A stretch of DNA of 58,994 nucleotides from Ruania rhizosphaerae (GTDB lineage Bacteria; Actinomycetota; Actinomycetes; Actinomycetales; Beutenbergiaceae). The stretch covers positions 1 to 58,994 of the forward strand of contig NZ_VSMB01000021.1 of NCBI RefSeq assembly GCF_009805705.1, read 5' to 3'. Below, in pieces: positions 1 to 10,165 of this stretch (position 1 is the first letter of the stretch; every line of letters begins with the position of its first letter). The notes under the pieces were generated by a model. It was not told the DNA's origin and did not search any database. It worked only from the letters and a program-made list of their open reading frames with translations. The translations under genes were made by a program, and so were the position numbers.

Positions 1-188
1 GGGTCGAACACGCCGTTCCCGGCCGCCGGGTCATCGGGGTCGATCGCGGCCTGACGCACCCACGCCACCACCAGTTCGGCCCGTTCGACCTCCACCGCCC
101 GAGCTGCCACCCCATTGGCCCGCACCGCAGCCAACAACCCCCGCCCGGCCGGAACCGAGAACGAGTCGCGAGCTGCTGTCGAGGTCAT
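1..188 (-). CDS. N-terminal fragment of an unidentified protein, possibly HNH/DUF222 (13E12) family
   Basis: An open frame runs leftward off the window from an ATG whose complement is at 186-188, giving 62 residues that begin MTSTAARDSFSVPAG. The visible part is Ala/Arg/Val-rich and helical (VAARAVEVERAELVVAWVRQ) followed by DPDDPAAGNGVFD. This resembles the start of actinobacterial DUF222/HNH (13E12 repeat) proteins, but no diagnostic domain is inside the window, so the family is a guess. The upstream remnant frame ends in an ATGA overlap with this start. Its 5' end and leader are repeated 150 bp upstream. Confidence 0.45.
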   Translation of the reverse strand, partial: MTSTAARDSFSVPAGRGLLAAVRANGVAARAVEVERAELVVAWVRQAAIDPDDPAAGNGVFD

Positions 189-216
189 GAAAACACCCTC
201 CCACCGACCACCGACA
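144..216. repeat. Direct repeat copy 1 (leader plus first codons)
   Basis: This segment matches 294-366 at an offset of exactly 150 bp. The shared stretch covers CGGCCGGAACCGAGAACGAG, then CTGCTGTCGAGG, CAT, CACCCTCCCAC and CCACCGACAT. On the minus strand it holds the upstream leader and first codons of the leftmost gene. Confidence 0.75.
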
Positions 217-337
217 TCGCCCCGTTAGCCCAGGTCAGGGGCCACACCCACGCCAGTATCCGGTTCACGCGCACCCCTGTCACCACCCCGTTCCCGGCCG
301 GAACCGAGAACGAGTGGTGAACTGCTGTCGAGGCCAT
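185..337 (-). pseudogene. Decayed duplicate of the 5' end of the leftmost gene
   Basis: A 50-codon minus-strand frame starts at the ATG at 335-337 and ends by overlapping the start of the gene at 188. Its first residues, MASTAVHHSFSVPAG, parallel MTSTAARDSFSVPAG of the next gene. After that the resemblance fades (RILAWVWPL against AELVVAWVRQ), as if the middle had been deleted. It could be translated, but it looks like the remnant of a local tandem duplication rather than a functional gene. Confidence 0.4.
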
Positions 338-366
338 GACTTCACCCTCCCACCCACCACCGACAT
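294..366. repeat. Direct repeat copy 2 (leader plus first codons)
   Basis: This is the second copy of the repeat at 144-216, with a handful of substitutions. It contains the ATG of the decayed 50-codon frame. The 150-bp offset is a multiple of three, so the duplicated frames stay in register. Confidence 0.75.
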
Positions 367-547
367 AGAACCTGTGAGTCCGTGGGCGGGCCGAACCGCC
401 GAGCGGGACACGCAAGTGGTGGTCACCCACGGATTGATGTCCGCAGCGGTGCCCAGTTCGACAACTAGGAGCCAGCCGATGTGCGTGGACGCGATGGGTC
501 AGTCGTCCTAACGCGCTCTGAGATTCGAGAGTCGCTACGGTTCAGGG

Positions 548-995
548 ATGCTGAACGAGCCGAGGCCTGGAGCGCGTCCGACGACGTCCAACCGAGGGCC
601 GCACCGGCAACTGGATCAGCGTGCGCCAGCAGCCCTGTGGGGCGAGCTCGTCGCCAGAGTCTTCCAGCTCGACGGTGTGGTGGAAGGCATCAGTCAGGTC
701 TCACCGCCATCGTCCCGCGCCGTCTTCATCCGCGACATGTCTGATGAGCGCTCTCCGGAAACCTCTCTTGCGCCGGGCAGGCGCCTGGAGCCGGCACATC
801 TGCACCAGCATCCATCTCGTGCTGCCGGCCGACCGCGGCGCGGAACTCGCACGTCTGGGCTGGGCCGAGCCGCACCAGTACGCTGACTACGACACCGAGT
901 TCATGGTCTACGGCCCGCGGAATACGGCCGAGTTGGAGGCGGTGATCTCCGTGATCGAGGAGAGTCTCAGTTTCGCTCGTGCGGGACGGGCGTAG
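548..995 (+). pseudogene. Frameshifted luciferase-family (DUF5519) protein
   Basis: Two overlapping frames together spell one protein. From the ATG at 548 the frame reads NRGPHRQLDQRAPA, ELVARVFQLDGVVEGISQV and LEPAHLH. After about position 803 the homology continues in another frame as TSIHLVLPADRGAELARLGW, then EFMVYGPRNTAELEAV, to the TAG at 993-995. The order (HRQL start, SQVSPP, AHLH, HLVLP, GWAEPH, MVYGPR) is that of actinobacterial luciferase-family/DUF5519 proteins as I know them. Rejoining needs a net one-base shift (one extra or two missing bases) in CTGCACCAGC. The last 29 bp overlap the convergent transporter gene. A sequencing error would restore an intact gene. Confidence 0.6.
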
Positions 996-2232
996 CGGCG
1001 GGGTCAGATGGCCGCGACCGATGCCACCGCCACAACAGCATCGCCAGCACGGCATAAGCGAGGCTCGTGAGCGCCAGGTGCAACAACGAACCCGAGACCA
1101 CCGGAATGATGACCCCGGCAAGTACGGCATTGCCGAACAACGTCCCGAACGCACCGAGCGAGGCAGCGGCCCCGCGATCATCGGGGGCCTGGTCGAGGAT
1201 CTCCAGGTTCAGCACCGGGAACATCGTGCCCACGGCAGTCGCGGCAAGCGGGGGAGCGAGCATCACCCACGGCAGTGACGGTTGCCACGCCACGATGAGC
1301 ACGTTCACAGCGATCGCTACCAGCGCGAATGCCATGGCCACGTCGATCAGCCGCCGGCGCGGCACCCGGTCCGCAGTCCGCCCGGAGATGAACGCACCCG
1401 CCATGATCCCGCCGATCAGCGGCACGAACAGCACCCAGAAGTCGCGCTCACCCAGGCCCAGCAGGTCCACCACGATGATCGGTGCGGCCGCGATGTAGGT
1501 GAACTGGGCACCGAACGTGCAGGCGGTCAGCAGCGCCAGCCGCACCACGGCACCCCGGGAGCCCACCCGGATGACCGCACGCACCACGGAGGCCGCATTG
1601 AGGGGGCGACGCTCCGCCGTCGGGAGGGTTTCGGGAAGCACCACGCCCACGGTGACGGCCATGACCACCCCGTAGCACGCGATGGCCCAGAAGATCGACT
1701 GCCACGGCCCGACGCTCAGCAGCCACCCGCCCACGACAGGCGCGATCGCCGGTGCGACGGAGAAGATCATCATCACGTTCGACATCAACCGCTGTGCCGC
1801 CGACCCGGAGAACAGGTCCCGGATCACCACCCGGCTGACGATCGTGGCGGCCCCGGCGAATCCTCCCTGCAGCAATCGCCCCACCAGCATCACCGGCAGT
1901 GTCGGCGCCAGGGCGCACAGGATCGTGGCGGCCGTGAACCCGAGCAGCCCTATGATCATCACCGGCTTGCGGCCCATCGCGTCCGAGATCGGACCGTGGA
2001 AGATGCTCATGACGGCGAACGACAGCAGGTACAAGCTCGTCACTTGCTGCATGGCGGCGGTATCGGCGCGGAACTGGCCGCCCATCTGCTCGAACGCCGG
2101 GAAGACCGTGTCGATCGTGAACGGGCCGATCATCGCCAGTCCGGCGAGCACCACCGTGAACAGCAGCCCCACGCGTTGAGGAGAGTCGGGCCGGGAATCG
2201 TCGGTGGGTCTTCGGCTCGTCACGCCTCCCAT
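967..2232 (-). CDS. Bcr/CflA-type multidrug efflux MFS transporter
   Basis: About 421 residues, the usual length for 12-helix major facilitator drug:H+ antiporters. It is expected to sit in the cytoplasmic membrane and export small molecules; the substrate is unknown. Hallmarks are the first helix with PFTIDTVFPAFEQM, the loop 2-3 motif DAMGRKPVMIIG, RLLQGGFAGAATIVSRVVIRD (the Bcr-type helix 4-5 region with the RD pair), and APAIAPVVGGWL (motif C-like). ATG at 2232 is preferred; a GTG at 2235 is one codon earlier. It lies directly after two small membrane genes on the same strand, so they are probably cotranscribed. The 3' end overlaps the broken luciferase-family gene. Confidence 0.88.
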   Translation of the reverse strand: MGGVTSRRPTDDSRPDSPQRVGLLFTVVLAGLAMIGPFTIDTVFPAFEQMGGQFRADTAAMQQVTSLYLLSFAVMSIFHGPISDAMGRKPVMIIGLLGFTAATILCALAPTLPVMLVGRLLQGGFAGAATIVSRVVIRDLFSGSAAQRLMSNVMMIFSVAPAIAPVVGGWLLSVGPWQSIFWAIACYGVVMAVTVGVVLPETLPTAERRPLNAASVVRAVIRVGSRGAVVRLALLTACTFGAQFTYIAAAPIIVVDLLGLGERDFWVLFVPLIGGIMAGAFISGRTADRVPRRRLIDVAMAFALVAIAVNVLIVAWQPSLPWVMLAPPLAATAVGTMFPVLNLEILDQAPDDRGAAASLGAFGTLFGNAVLAGVIIPVVSGSLLHLALTSLAYAVLAMLLWRWHRSRPSDPAATPVPHERN

Positions 2233-2236
2233 CACA

Positions 2237-2620
2237 TCACACGGGGATGGCGTGGGCCCCGATCAGCCAGGCCGAACCACCGACCAGCATTCCAGCCCCC
2301 ACGAGATACCAGACGATTCCGACCCAGGGTCGCAGCTTGCGCACCCGGGACCGCCCGATCGCCGCCGTGATCGCACCGCCAAGGAACATCGCGGCGCACA
2401 CCAGCACGCTGATGGGCAGCGATGGCGCCTCGTCCGGCATGACCCAGCCGTAGTTGACACTGACAAACGCCGCAGCCACCAGGCCGCAGAGCAGCAACGG
2501 GACCAGCACCGCGGACCAGCCGAGCAGGTGCCCGATCGCCACGAGTCCGCCGGAGACGTAGCGTCGATCCATGCCGCCGATGCCCTGATCGTGGTACCGG
2601 CCTCCGAACGGATCACTCAC
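2237..2620 (-). CDS. Small integral membrane protein, unknown function
   Basis: 127 residues with a short polar N-terminus (MSDPFGGRYHDQGIGGMDRR) and about three to four hydrophobic segments: GHLLGWSAVLVPLLLCGLVA, LPISVLVCAAMFLGGAITAA, and the pair VGIVWYLVGAGMLVGGSAWL. I do not recognise a family. The start overlaps the stop of the preceding membrane gene by 4 bp (ATGA), and the stop nearly abuts the efflux-pump start, so the three genes form one transcriptional unit. Confidence 0.7.
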   Translation of the reverse strand: MSDPFGGRYHDQGIGGMDRRYVSGGLVAIGHLLGWSAVLVPLLLCGLVAAAFVSVNYGWVMPDEAPSLPISVLVCAAMFLGGAITAAIGRSRVRKLRPWVGIVWYLVGAGMLVGGSAWLIGAHAIPV

Positions 2621-3042
2621 GAGGCACTCTGCCAGGCGCTCAGACCCAGGATCGCGAAGCCGGCAATCGCGTACAGGAAGCCCCGGGTGCGGCCCTGCTT
2701 GCCTTCCACTCGCGCACCGGCGGCGAGCGACCAGGCTGCGACCACGGCGGCAAGTGGCAGGTAGAACCAGCGTCGCGCGTCGGTCCCGGTGAGGCAGACC
2801 AGCTCGGCCTGACCGGAGCGGGCGCAGGCGTCCATCGCTTCCACGAACGGCTCAGCCCACTGGATCACGTGCCAGACGAGGTACCCGATCGAGCTGAGCA
2901 CGAGCAGGAGGACCACCCCGCCAACGTTGGGGTTGGCGCGATGCGGCGTGGTGCTTCCGGTCTTTGGGTCGGGAGACTGTCCGTACGGGTCTTGTGTTTG
3001 CCACCCGTAGGAGTTAGCCCCCGACGGCGGAGGTGCGCTCAT
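2617..3042 (-). CDS. Small membrane protein with Pro/Gly/Gln-rich N-terminus
   Basis: 141 residues. A disordered first third (SGANSYGWQTQDPYGQSPDP) precedes a hydrophobic helix (VGGVVLLLVLSSIGYLVWHV), a loop with two cysteines (DACARSGQAELVC), and two more hydrophobic stretches. This layout is common in small actinobacterial membrane proteins with no assigned role. It is the first gene of the minus-strand set and overlaps the next by 4 bp. It is divergent from ligA; the 116 bp between holds both promoters, which I cannot pin down. Confidence 0.7.
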   Translation of the reverse strand: MSAPPPSGANSYGWQTQDPYGQSPDPKTGSTTPHRANPNVGGVVLLLVLSSIGYLVWHVIQWAEPFVEAMDACARSGQAELVCLTGTDARRWFYLPLAAVVAAWSLAAGARVEGKQGRTRGFLYAIAGFAILGLSAWQSAS

Positions 3043-3065
3043 GGAGATGACGTTCCGTTCCGTAG

Positions 3066-5561
<2,496 letters not shown>

Positions 5562-5578
5562 GCACCCATACTGGAACG

Positions 5579-5989
5579 ATGATCAGTGACACCCTCGCCC
5601 GCGACCTCCGAGACGCCGGCCTGCGCTGGGACCCCGCCCCGGGCGACCAGTTCCGGATCGAGGCCGAGGCGCTGTCCGAGGAGGTGTTCATCCTCTCCCA
5701 CATGGTGATCGAGCCCCGCACCTACGACACCGGCACGGTGCTCAACTTCAACGGCACCACCGAATGGGCGCTCGACAACGTCGCCGCCGACGAGGCGCTC
5801 TGGCTTCCTCGTGAGGATCAGCTCCGAGACCTGCTCGGTGGCACGTTCGAGGCCCTGACGCGTGGCGCGCAGGGCTACGAGGTGACCACCCGCGACCCGG
5901 ACGGCGAACGCCATACCTTCACCTCCGCCGTCGTGGAGGACGCCTACGCCCACGCGCTGCTGCAGCTGGTGCGCCAGGCCACCCACTGA
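5579..5989 (+). CDS. Conserved actinobacterial protein, often labelled CpaE-like
   Basis: 136 soluble residues from an ATG 17 bp after ligA. It reads MISDTLARDLRDAGLRW, then FNGTTEWALDNVAADEALWL and PREDQLRDLLGGTFEAL. This compact acidic protein matches a family I know from many actinobacteria that databases often call pilus assembly protein CpaE. It has no P-loop or receiver domain, so that name carries no functional weight. Its position after ligA suggests cotranscription. Function unknown. Confidence 0.75.
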   Translation: MISDTLARDLRDAGLRWDPAPGDQFRIEAEALSEEVFILSHMVIEPRTYDTGTVLNFNGTTEWALDNVAADEALWLPREDQLRDLLGGTFEALTRGAQGYEVTTRDPDGERHTFTSAVVEDAYAHALLQLVRQATH

Positions 5990-6212
5990 CCGCGACACCC
6001 AGGGCGGGGCCTTCACCCAACCGGCACGTGTTCACCGGATCGTTGCGCTGCGCGGCGGGCGATGCGGCCTGCTCGGCCTGAGACGAGCCGTCCACGTCGC
6101 GAGACGCTTGTCATTGTTTGCCGAGTGGTGGACATGTACCAGGTGAGGACGGCGGTTCCCGATGCTTCACTGCCTCACCATGGCGGGCCGTCGTCTCGGA
6201 TGGAGATGCTCG

Positions 6213-6497
6213 ATGGCAGTGCTGGAGATCGCCGGAGCGGGAATAGTTGGAATGGCAATCGGACGCCTGATCTACGTGTCGTGGAGAGGGCGGAACAAGG
6301 TGTGGACTCTGATTGCGGGCCTGGCGCTGGCTTCTCCCGTGGCCCTGAGTACTTGGGAAGATGCTGCGATGGCTACCTTTCTGGGGGCGAGCCTTGTGGT
6401 TGGCGTGGGGCTATACCTGCTCGGGCCGCCGCTTTCGCAGGACGTGGTGTCCGAGGGGGAGTGTCATGCGTCATCAATCGGAGATGGCGGTCGGTAG
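6213..6497 (+). CDS. Small hydrophobic protein, hypothetical
   Basis: 94 residues from the ATG at 6213, which has GGATGGAG a few bases upstream as a ribosome-binding site; an ATG at 6162 would add an unconvincing Cys/Arg-rich leader. Three hydrophobic segments are visible: LEIAGAGIVGMAIGRLIYV, WTLIAGLALASPVAL and FLGASLVVGVGLYLLGP. No family recognised. It is isolated: the preceding 220 bp (5990-6212) hold no feature I can support, and the next gene converges on it. It may be a real small membrane protein of lower GC than its neighbours. Confidence 0.5.
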   Translation: MAVLEIAGAGIVGMAIGRLIYVSWRGRNKVWTLIAGLALASPVALSTWEDAAMATFLGASLVVGVGLYLLGPPLSQDVVSEGECHASSIGDGGR

Positions 6498-6520
6498 CGA
6501 GCCCCAGTGCTCGCGGGCCC

Positions 6521-7714
6521 TTATGCGGATCCCATGGCGTCCACGGTCCGAGGATCCAGCACCCGGTCGATCACCACGCGCGCCCCGCCCAGCAGCCCGG
6601 CCCGGCCCTCGGTGCGGCTCGCCACGACCTGCAGCTTGCTGGTGGCCAGCGGGAGCGAACGCCCGCGCACCATCTGCTCGATGCCCTCGAAGAGCGGGCT
6701 CGGCTCGTGCGCGAGCGGCCCGCCGATCACGATCACCGATGGGTTGAGGAGGTTGACGCAGCCGGCGAGCACTGCACCCAGGTTCTGCCCGGCCAGGCGG
6801 ACGACCTCGGCGACCCCGGGATCGCCGAGCAGTGCCTGCACCTCCTCCAACCGCCGTGCGTCGTGGCCCAACGCCCGCACTGAGCGAAGGATCGCCGTCC
6901 CGCTGGTAAGTGCCTCCAGGCACCCGGTGTTGCCGCACGCGCACTGCACCGGCGCCCCGCCCGGTACTGCGACGTGCCCCAGGTCCCCGGCCGCGCCGTC
7001 GGCGCCACGCACCAGCCGGTGATCGGCCACGATCCCGGCTCCCACGCCGGTGGCGATCTTCACGAACATCAGGTGCGCCGTCGTGGGATAGCTGGTGATG
7101 TGCTCACCGAGCGCCATCAGGTCGACGTCATTGTCCACCAGTACCGGCGCCCTGAAGTTCTGCCCCAGCACCCCGACAATGTCCGCACCGTCCCAGCCGG
7201 GCATGATCGGCGGAGTTCGTGGCCGGCCGGTGGCCTGTTCCACCGGACCCGGGAGCCCGATGCCGACTCCGGCGAGCGGGCTCGTGCCGCCAACCTCTGC
7301 CAGCAGCTCCTGGCCGCGTCGGGTAGCGATGTCGAGTACAGGGCCCGGACCGCGGGTGATGTCCAGGTCCTCCCGATGCTCGGCCAGCACGGTCCCGTCG
7401 AGGTCGGTCACCGCGACGGCCAGGTGGGCCGCCCCGAGGTCGATCGCCAGCACGGTGCGGGCCCGGGGATCGAAGCGGACGAAGATCGGTGGCCGTCCAC
7501 CGGTGGAGGTACCCGTCTCCGAGCGCAGCAGCCCGGTACGCAGCAGCGCGTCCAGGCGCAGCGTCACCGTGGAGCGCGCGAGCCCCGTCTCGGCCACCAG
7601 GTCGGCCCGGGTGCGGGGTACCCCGTCGCGCAGCACCTGCAGCAACTGCCCGGCCCCGACGGCGGAGCGTCCGTCGGGTGCAAGCGTGGCGGTCGTCGTG
7701 GGCACGGCACTCAC
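6521..7714 (-). CDS. ROK-family transcriptional repressor
   Basis: A sugar-responsive repressor of the NagC/Mlc/XylR type. An N-terminal winged helix (LLQVLRDGVPRTRADLVAET, GLARSTVTLRLDALLRTGLL) is followed by a ROK sugar-kinase fold with GIGLPGPVEQATGR, VDNDVDLMALGE and the zinc motif CACGNTGCLEALTSG. The start is ambiguous: ATG 7753 adds 13 residues, but GTG 7714 has GAGG upstream and leaves a palindrome at 7732-7757 outside the coding region, which suits an autoregulated repressor. It is divergent from an oxidoreductase and a sugar isomerase, its likely targets. The effector sugar cannot be read from sequence. Confidence 0.88.
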   Translation of the reverse strand: MSAVPTTTATLAPDGRSAVGAGQLLQVLRDGVPRTRADLVAETGLARSTVTLRLDALLRTGLLRSETGTSTGGRPPIFVRFDPRARTVLAIDLGAAHLAVAVTDLDGTVLAEHREDLDITRGPGPVLDIATRRGQELLAEVGGTSPLAGVGIGLPGPVEQATGRPRTPPIMPGWDGADIVGVLGQNFRAPVLVDNDVDLMALGEHITSYPTTAHLMFVKIATGVGAGIVADHRLVRGADGAAGDLGHVAVPGGAPVQCACGNTGCLEALTSGTAILRSVRALGHDARRLEEVQALLGDPGVAEVVRLAGQNLGAVLAGCVNLLNPSVIVIGGPLAHEPSPLFEGIEQMVRGRSLPLATSKLQVVASRTEGRAGLLGGARVVIDRVLDPRTVDAMGSA

Positions 7715-7731
7715 CGTAGCGCCCACCTCGG

Positions 7732-7757
7732 ACTTTTGCTCGACTATCGTCAAAAGT
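7732..7757. promoter_or_regulatory. Candidate operator of the ROK repressor
   Basis: Perfect 7-bp arms ACTTTTG (7732-7738) and CAAAAGT (7751-7757) are separated by 12 bp, giving a 26-bp palindrome in the divergent region between the ROK gene and the oxidoreductase. AT-rich arms in GC-rich DNA, and the position just before GTG 7714, suit a dimeric repressor site. Binding by this ROK protein is inferred. Confidence 0.55.
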
Positions 7758-7813
7758 GCCGATACCGTGGAGGCGAACCGTCCGAGACCGCACGGCCCGA
7801 GGAGATCTCACCG

Positions 7814-8989
7814 ATGAGCACCCAGTCCCCGCCGCTGAACGTGGCGATGATCGGCTACGCCTTCATGGGCGCCGCCCACTCCCAGGGGTGGCGCGTGGCC
7901 CCCCGGTTCTTCGACCTGCCCCTGAACCCCGTGCAGCAACTCATCTGCGGGCGCAATCCCGAGAACCTCGCCGCCGCAGCGGCCAACCTCGGCTGGGCCC
8001 ACACCGAGACCGACTGGCGCACGGCCATCGCACGCGACGACGTCGACCTCGTCGACATCTGCACCCCGGGGAACACGCACGCCGAGATCGCGATCGCCGC
8101 GCTGGAGGCGGGCAAGCACGTGCTGTGCGAGAAGCCGTTGGCGAACTCCGTGGCCGAGGCCGAGCAGATGGCGGCGGCCGCCGAGAAGGCGCCGAACGGC
8201 GCCAAGGCGATGGTCGGCTTCACCTACCGGCGTGTGCCCGCCATTCAGCTCGCGAGGCAGCTCGTGGCTGAGGGGGAGCTGGGCGAGATCCGGCAGGTCC
8301 GTGCCCAATACCTGCAGGACTGGCTCGCCGATCCGCAGGCCCCGCTCTCATGGCGCCTCCAGAAGGATGTTGCCGGCTCCGGGGCCCTGGGCGACATTGG
8401 TGCCCATATCGCCGACGCCGTGCAGTTCATCACCGGGGAGCACATCACCGGCGTGGCCGGGCTGACTGAGACGTTCGTGAAGGAGCGCCCGGTCGAGACC
8501 GAGCGGGTCGGGATCGCCGGCGTCGGGGGAGATGAGCTCGGGCCCGTCACTGTGGACGACGCCGCGATCTGGCTGGCACGCCTCTCCGGTGGGGCGATCA
8601 GCACCTTCGAGGCGACCCGGTTCGCGTGGGGGCGCAAGAACGCGCTGCGGATCGAGATCAACGGCACGCAGGGGTCGGTCGCTTTCGACCTGGAGCGTCT
8701 CAACGAGCTGCAGTACTTCGATGCCCGCGAAGGCACCCGCACCAACGGGTTCCGCACCATCCTCGTCACCGAGGGCGAGCACCCCTACATCGCCGCCTGG
8801 TGGCCTCCGGGGCACGGGCTCGGCTACGAGCACGGGTTCACTCACCAGGTGGTGGACCTGGTGACCGCGCTCGCCGAGGGCACCCAGCCCGAGCCGTCCT
8901 TCGCCGACGGGCTGCGGGTGCAGCGCGTGCTCGACGCCGTCGAGCGGTCCTCCGCCGAGAACAGCACCTGGACAGAAGTCCCCGCCTGA
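7814..8989 (+). CDS. Gfo/Idh/MocA family oxidoreductase
   Basis: 391 residues. An NAD(P)-binding Rossmann domain opens with NVAMIGYAFMGAAHSQGW; the DVDLVDICTPGNTHAEIAI strand and the CEKPLANSVAEAEQM motif, with the conserved catalytic-region Lys of EKP, follow. The C-terminal half is the alpha/beta substrate domain (SGALGDIGAHIADAVQFITG). The family oxidises or reduces sugars, inositols and related polyols. The next gene, 16 bp downstream, is a xylose-isomerase-like TIM-barrel protein, and a ROK regulator is divergent, so this is a small sugar or cyclitol catabolic operon. Substrate unknown. Confidence 0.9.
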   Translation: MSTQSPPLNVAMIGYAFMGAAHSQGWRVAPRFFDLPLNPVQQLICGRNPENLAAAAANLGWAHTETDWRTAIARDDVDLVDICTPGNTHAEIAIAALEAGKHVLCEKPLANSVAEAEQMAAAAEKAPNGAKAMVGFTYRRVPAIQLARQLVAEGELGEIRQVRAQYLQDWLADPQAPLSWRLQKDVAGSGALGDIGAHIADAVQFITGEHITGVAGLTETFVKERPVETERVGIAGVGGDELGPVTVDDAAIWLARLSGGAISTFEATRFAWGRKNALRIEINGTQGSVAFDLERLNELQYFDAREGTRTNGFRTILVTEGEHPYIAAWWPPGHGLGYEHGFTHQVVDLVTALAEGTQPEPSFADGLRVQRVLDAVERSSAENSTWTEVPA

Positions 8990-9005
8990 GTAGAGGAGCA
9001 CACCC

Positions 9006-10013
9006 ATGGCACGACCGATCACCCTGTTCACCGGCCAGTGGGCCGATATGCCGTTCGAGGAACTGTGCCGCCGGGCGGGCGAGTGGGGCTATGACGGCCT
9101 CGAGATCGCCTGCTGGGGCGACCACCTCGACCCGAACCGCGCTGCCACCGACGACGACTACGTGGCCGAGAAGCTCGCCATCCTCGAGAAGAACAACCTC
9201 AAGGTCTGGACGATCTCCAACCACCTCAAGGGTCAGGCCGTCTGCGATGACCCGATCGACGAGCGCCACCGCGACATCCTCCCCGACTCGGTCTGGGGCG
9301 ATGGCGACCCGGAGGGTGTCCGCCAGCGCGCCGCCGAGGAGATGAAGAACACCGCCCGCGCCGCGAAGCGCCTCGGGGTGAAGACCGTCACCGGGTTCAC
9401 CGGTTCGTCGATCTGGAAGTACGTCGCGATGTTCCCGCCGGTGCGGGACGAGCTCGTCGAGGCCGGGTATCAGGACTTCGCCGACCGGTGGAACCCGATC
9501 CTGGACGTCTTCGACGAGCAGGGCGTGCGGTTCGCGCTCGAGGTGCACCCCAGCGAGATCGCCTACGACTACTGGACGACCGTGAAGACGCTCGAGGCGA
9601 TCGGGCACCGGGAGTCCTTCGGCATCAACTGGGACCCCAGTCACATGGTGTGGCAGCAGCTCGACCCGGTCGGGTTCCTGCTCGACTTCCCGGAGAAGAT
9701 CTTCCACGTGCACTGCAAGGACACCAAGGTGCGCATCTCGGGCGGCCGCAACGGCCGGTTGTCCTCGCACCTGCCGTGGGCGGACCCGCGCCGCGGGTGG
9801 GACTTCATCTCTACCGGACACGGGGACGTGCCGTGGGAGGACGCGTTCCGCGCGCTCAACCACATCGGCTACGACGGCCCGCTCTCGGTGGAATGGGAGG
9901 ACGCCGGCATGGACCGCCTCGTCGGCGCCCCCGAGGCACTGGAGTTCGTGCGCAACTTGAGCAAGTACGAGCCGTCGGAGGCCGCCTTCGACGCGGCGTT
10001 CTCGACGCGCTGA
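9006..10013 (+). CDS. Sugar phosphate isomerase/epimerase (AP-endonuclease-2-like TIM barrel)
   Basis: 335 residues. The N-terminus ([34 protein letters not shown]) and the metal-site strands ([52 protein letters not shown]) carry the Glu/Asp/His ligands of the xylose-isomerase-like family. Such enzymes, paired with Gfo/Idh/MocA dehydrogenases as here, act on sugars or inositols via a divalent metal. A GAGGAG Shine-Dalgarno sequence precedes the ATG. Transcription probably ends at the hairpin at 10055-10114. Confidence 0.88.
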   Translation: MARPITLFTGQWADMPFEELCRRAGEWGYDGLEIACWGDHLDPNRAATDDDYVAEKLAILEKNNLKVWTISNHLKGQAVCDDPIDERHRDILPDSVWGDGDPEGVRQRAAEEMKNTARAAKRLGVKTVTGFTGSSIWKYVAMFPPVRDELVEAGYQDFADRWNPILDVFDEQGVRFALEVHPSEIAYDYWTTVKTLEAIGHRESFGINWDPSHMVWQQLDPVGFLLDFPEKIFHVHCKDTKVRISGGRNGRLSSHLPWADPRRGWDFISTGHGDVPWEDAFRALNHIGYDGPLSVEWEDAGMDRLVGAPEALEFVRNLSKYEPSEAAFDAAFSTR

Positions 10014-10027
10014 GGTCTGACCGCACT

Positions 10028-10057
10028 GACGCCACCTGCACCGACGCCACCTGCACC
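10028..10057. repeat. Perfect 15-bp tandem duplication
   Basis: GACGCCACCTGCACC occurs twice in a row (10028-10042 and 10043-10057), abutting the left arm of the long hairpin that follows. It is non-coding. It may be slippage product or part of the hairpin element. Confidence 0.85.
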
Positions 10058-10114
10058 GGGGGTGAACTTGACGTCGATTATTCGGCCATAACCGACGTCA
10101 ACTTCACCCCCGGT
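10055..10114. terminator. Long imperfect hairpin between convergent genes
   Basis: A 60-bp inverted repeat: 12 paired bases (10055-10066 with 10103-10114), one mismatch, nine pairs (TTGACGTCG), one mismatch, four pairs, and a loop of TTCGGC type. It lies between the convergent sugar isomerase and adenosyltransferase genes, so it probably works as a bidirectional terminator. There is no U-run, and it is longer than most intrinsic terminators, so a REP-like element is possible. The hairpin at 47348-47411 has the same layout. Positions 10115-10165 are G-rich with repeated GGTGGTCGGTGGGC and hold no gene. Confidence 0.65.
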
Positions 10115-10165
10115 GGGCTGGTGGTCGGTGGTCGGTGGGCGGGTGGTCGGTGGGCTTGTGGTCGG

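Noticed and set aside
1282-2370. 362-codon plus-strand frame opposite the efflux pump
   Set aside because: His/Arg/Gln-rich shadow of the MFS gene with no domain.
5579-5989. Pilus assembly ATPase CpaE
   Set aside because: The 136-residue protein has no P-loop, receiver domain or pilus genes nearby.
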